Source: Xaviernesmea oryzae
GTDB lineage: Bacteria > Pseudomonadota > Alphaproteobacteria > Rhizobiales > Rhizobiaceae
DNA length: 64,000 bases
Assembly: GCF_900109605.1 (NCBI RefSeq)
Contig: NZ_FOAM01000011.1
Location: 62,001 to 126,000 of the forward strand
Reading direction: 5' to 3'
Shown: piece by piece, positions 63,398 to 64,000 of the stretch
Numbering within the stretch: position 1 is the first letter of the stretch
Layout of the letters: each line of letters begins with the position of its first letter
Translations under genes and position numbers: made by a program
Notes under the pieces: model-generated
What the model saw: only the letters and a program-made list of their open reading frames with translations
Database searches by the model: none
Told to the model about the DNA's origin: nothing

Positions 63398-64000
63398 ATG
63401 ACATTGAAGAAGACCGCCACTCTCGTCGCGCTTGCGGCCGGCTGTGGACTTTCCGCGCTCGGCGCGCCGCAGGCCCACGCCATGACCTTGATGGATCTCT
63501 TCCGCAAGCGCAGCGAGCCCGCGCAGCAGGAGGTCACAGTGCCGGGCGTCTATGCGCCGGGGCAGGGCGGCCTCTCCGCGCCGCCCGCCGAAAAGCGCGT
63601 GGCCGAACCGCTGCCGAAGGTTACTGCACCCCGTTATTATACCTATAAGGCCGATGCGCCTCGCCGGATCGATGCCGCACGCCTGCTGGATCCGGTCGTC
63701 ACCGGCTCGATCGGCCAGGGTGTCGATCTGGCCGATCCGGCATCGCAGGGCGCAACGCTGCGCGCCGTTCTGCCGCAGGTGTCTGTTTCTGCCACCGGCG
63801 ACATCGCCAAGGCCGTCGAGGCGTTTTATGCCGAGTCGGGCCATTTCCTTTGGATCGATGATCATGGCGTCACCGAAAAGGGCCGCGCGGCGCGCGACAT
63901 GCTCGCCAAGGCTGACGAGGTCGGACTGGATGCCCGTGACTACGCGGTTGCCCTGCCCGAGGACAGCGCCGATCCGGCAGCGCGCGAAAAGGCGCTTGCT
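63398..64000 (+). CDS. L,D-transpeptidase-like (YcbB/YkuD-type) protein, N-terminal part
   Basis: An open frame of 201 codons without a stop, running off the window. The signal peptide (TLVALAAGCGLSALGAPQAHA) ends near residue 28. A Pro-rich stretch is followed, from about residue 135, by AVEAFYAESGHFLWIDDHGVTEKGRAARDMLAKADEVGLDARDY. That pattern is the scaffold domain of YcbB-like murein L,D-transpeptidases, including the FLWxD/W and GLDxxDY motifs. The catalytic Cys domain lies beyond the window, so function is inferred. AGGA lies about 9 bases before the ATG. Confidence 0.78.
   Translation, partial: MTLKKTATLVALAAGCGLSALGAPQAHAMTLMDLFRKRSEPAQQEVTVPGVYAPGQGGLSAPPAEKRVAEPLPKVTAPRYYTYKADAPRRIDAARLLDPVVTGSIGQGVDLADPASQGATLRAVLPQVSVSATGDIAKAVEAFYAESGHFLWIDDHGVTEKGRAARDMLAKADEVGLDARDYAVALPEDSADPAAREKALA

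Overview
This window looks like chromosomal DNA of a GC-rich alphaproteobacterium of the order Hyphomicrobiales (Rhizobiales), most likely Rhizobiaceae-like. The support is gene content rather than any search: a znuA / znuCB-zur locus with a rhizobial-type Zur box, a DUF982 protein, a usg protein, a PleC/DivJ/PdhS-type histidine kinase, a GGAAC-N17-CGTT (EcfG-type) promoter, a MipA-like porin, and CobS/CobT. I see no rRNA, tRNA, CRISPR array, insertion sequence or prophage. It is mostly housekeeping and metabolic DNA with a few accessory patches.

Layout. 1-6.6 kb: + strand carbohydrate operon (end of a sugar ABC ATPase, GH2 beta-mannosidase, TIM-barrel isomerase, Gfo/Idh/MocA dehydrogenase, GH43 beta-xylosidase), with a strong hairpin at each gene junction. 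6.7-8.6 kb: SPINDLY/OGT-like glycosyltransferase. 8.6-12 kb: zinc uptake (znuA divergent from znuC-znuB-zur, with a Zur box between). 12-18 kb: gamma-carbonic anhydrase and FAH hydrolase, a small stress-type operon behind an EcfG-like promoter, dusA, a cold-shock protein and a J-domain protein. 18.5-25 kb: RTX protein, uvrB, an MFS permease and an acyl-CoA thioesterase. 25-32 kb: hypothetical protein, extensin-like lipoprotein, Bcr/CflA-type MFS pump, MipA-like outer-membrane protein and an ABC-2 exporter pair. 32-37 kb: membrane aspartic protease plus DUF1289, CobS/CobT, a degenerate GGDEF protein and diacylglycerol kinase. 37.5-41 kb: sensor kinase, SNase-type nuclease, uracil-DNA-glycosylase-like protein and Lrp/AsnC regulator.

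41.3-45.5 kb is the most accessory stretch. It holds an antitoxin-like gene, a zeta-toxin-like reading frame interrupted by two in-frame TAG codons, and an AT-rich orphan lipoprotein. Between them lie a 3-hydroxyisobutyrate dehydrogenase-like enzyme, a TPR methyltransferase and usg. 45.5-48.2 kb: polar amino acid ABC uptake genes (binding protein and two permeases) without an ATPase. 48.8-51.3 kb: a large OmpA-family protein with an Arg/Gln-rich repeat domain. 51.5-55.6 kb: two alpha/beta hydrolases, a GNAT acetyltransferase and a polysaccharide deacetylase. 55.7-59 kb: molybdenum cofactor genes (moaA and a fused mobA-mobB) next to DUF971 and LtrA-like genes. 60-64 kb: an intact diguanylate cyclase, fumC with a strong terminator, and the start of an L,D-transpeptidase-like protein that runs off the window.

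The observations I rate highest are the doubly amber-interrupted zeta-toxin partner (41521-42165), the AT-rich lipoprotein gene (44505-45488), the EcfG-type promoter at 14034-14059, a minus-strand terminator with a possible 20-residue ORF (27620-27820), the MobA-MobB fusion, and a duplicated linear motif in the UvrB tail. I did not see a clearly new multi-gene system.
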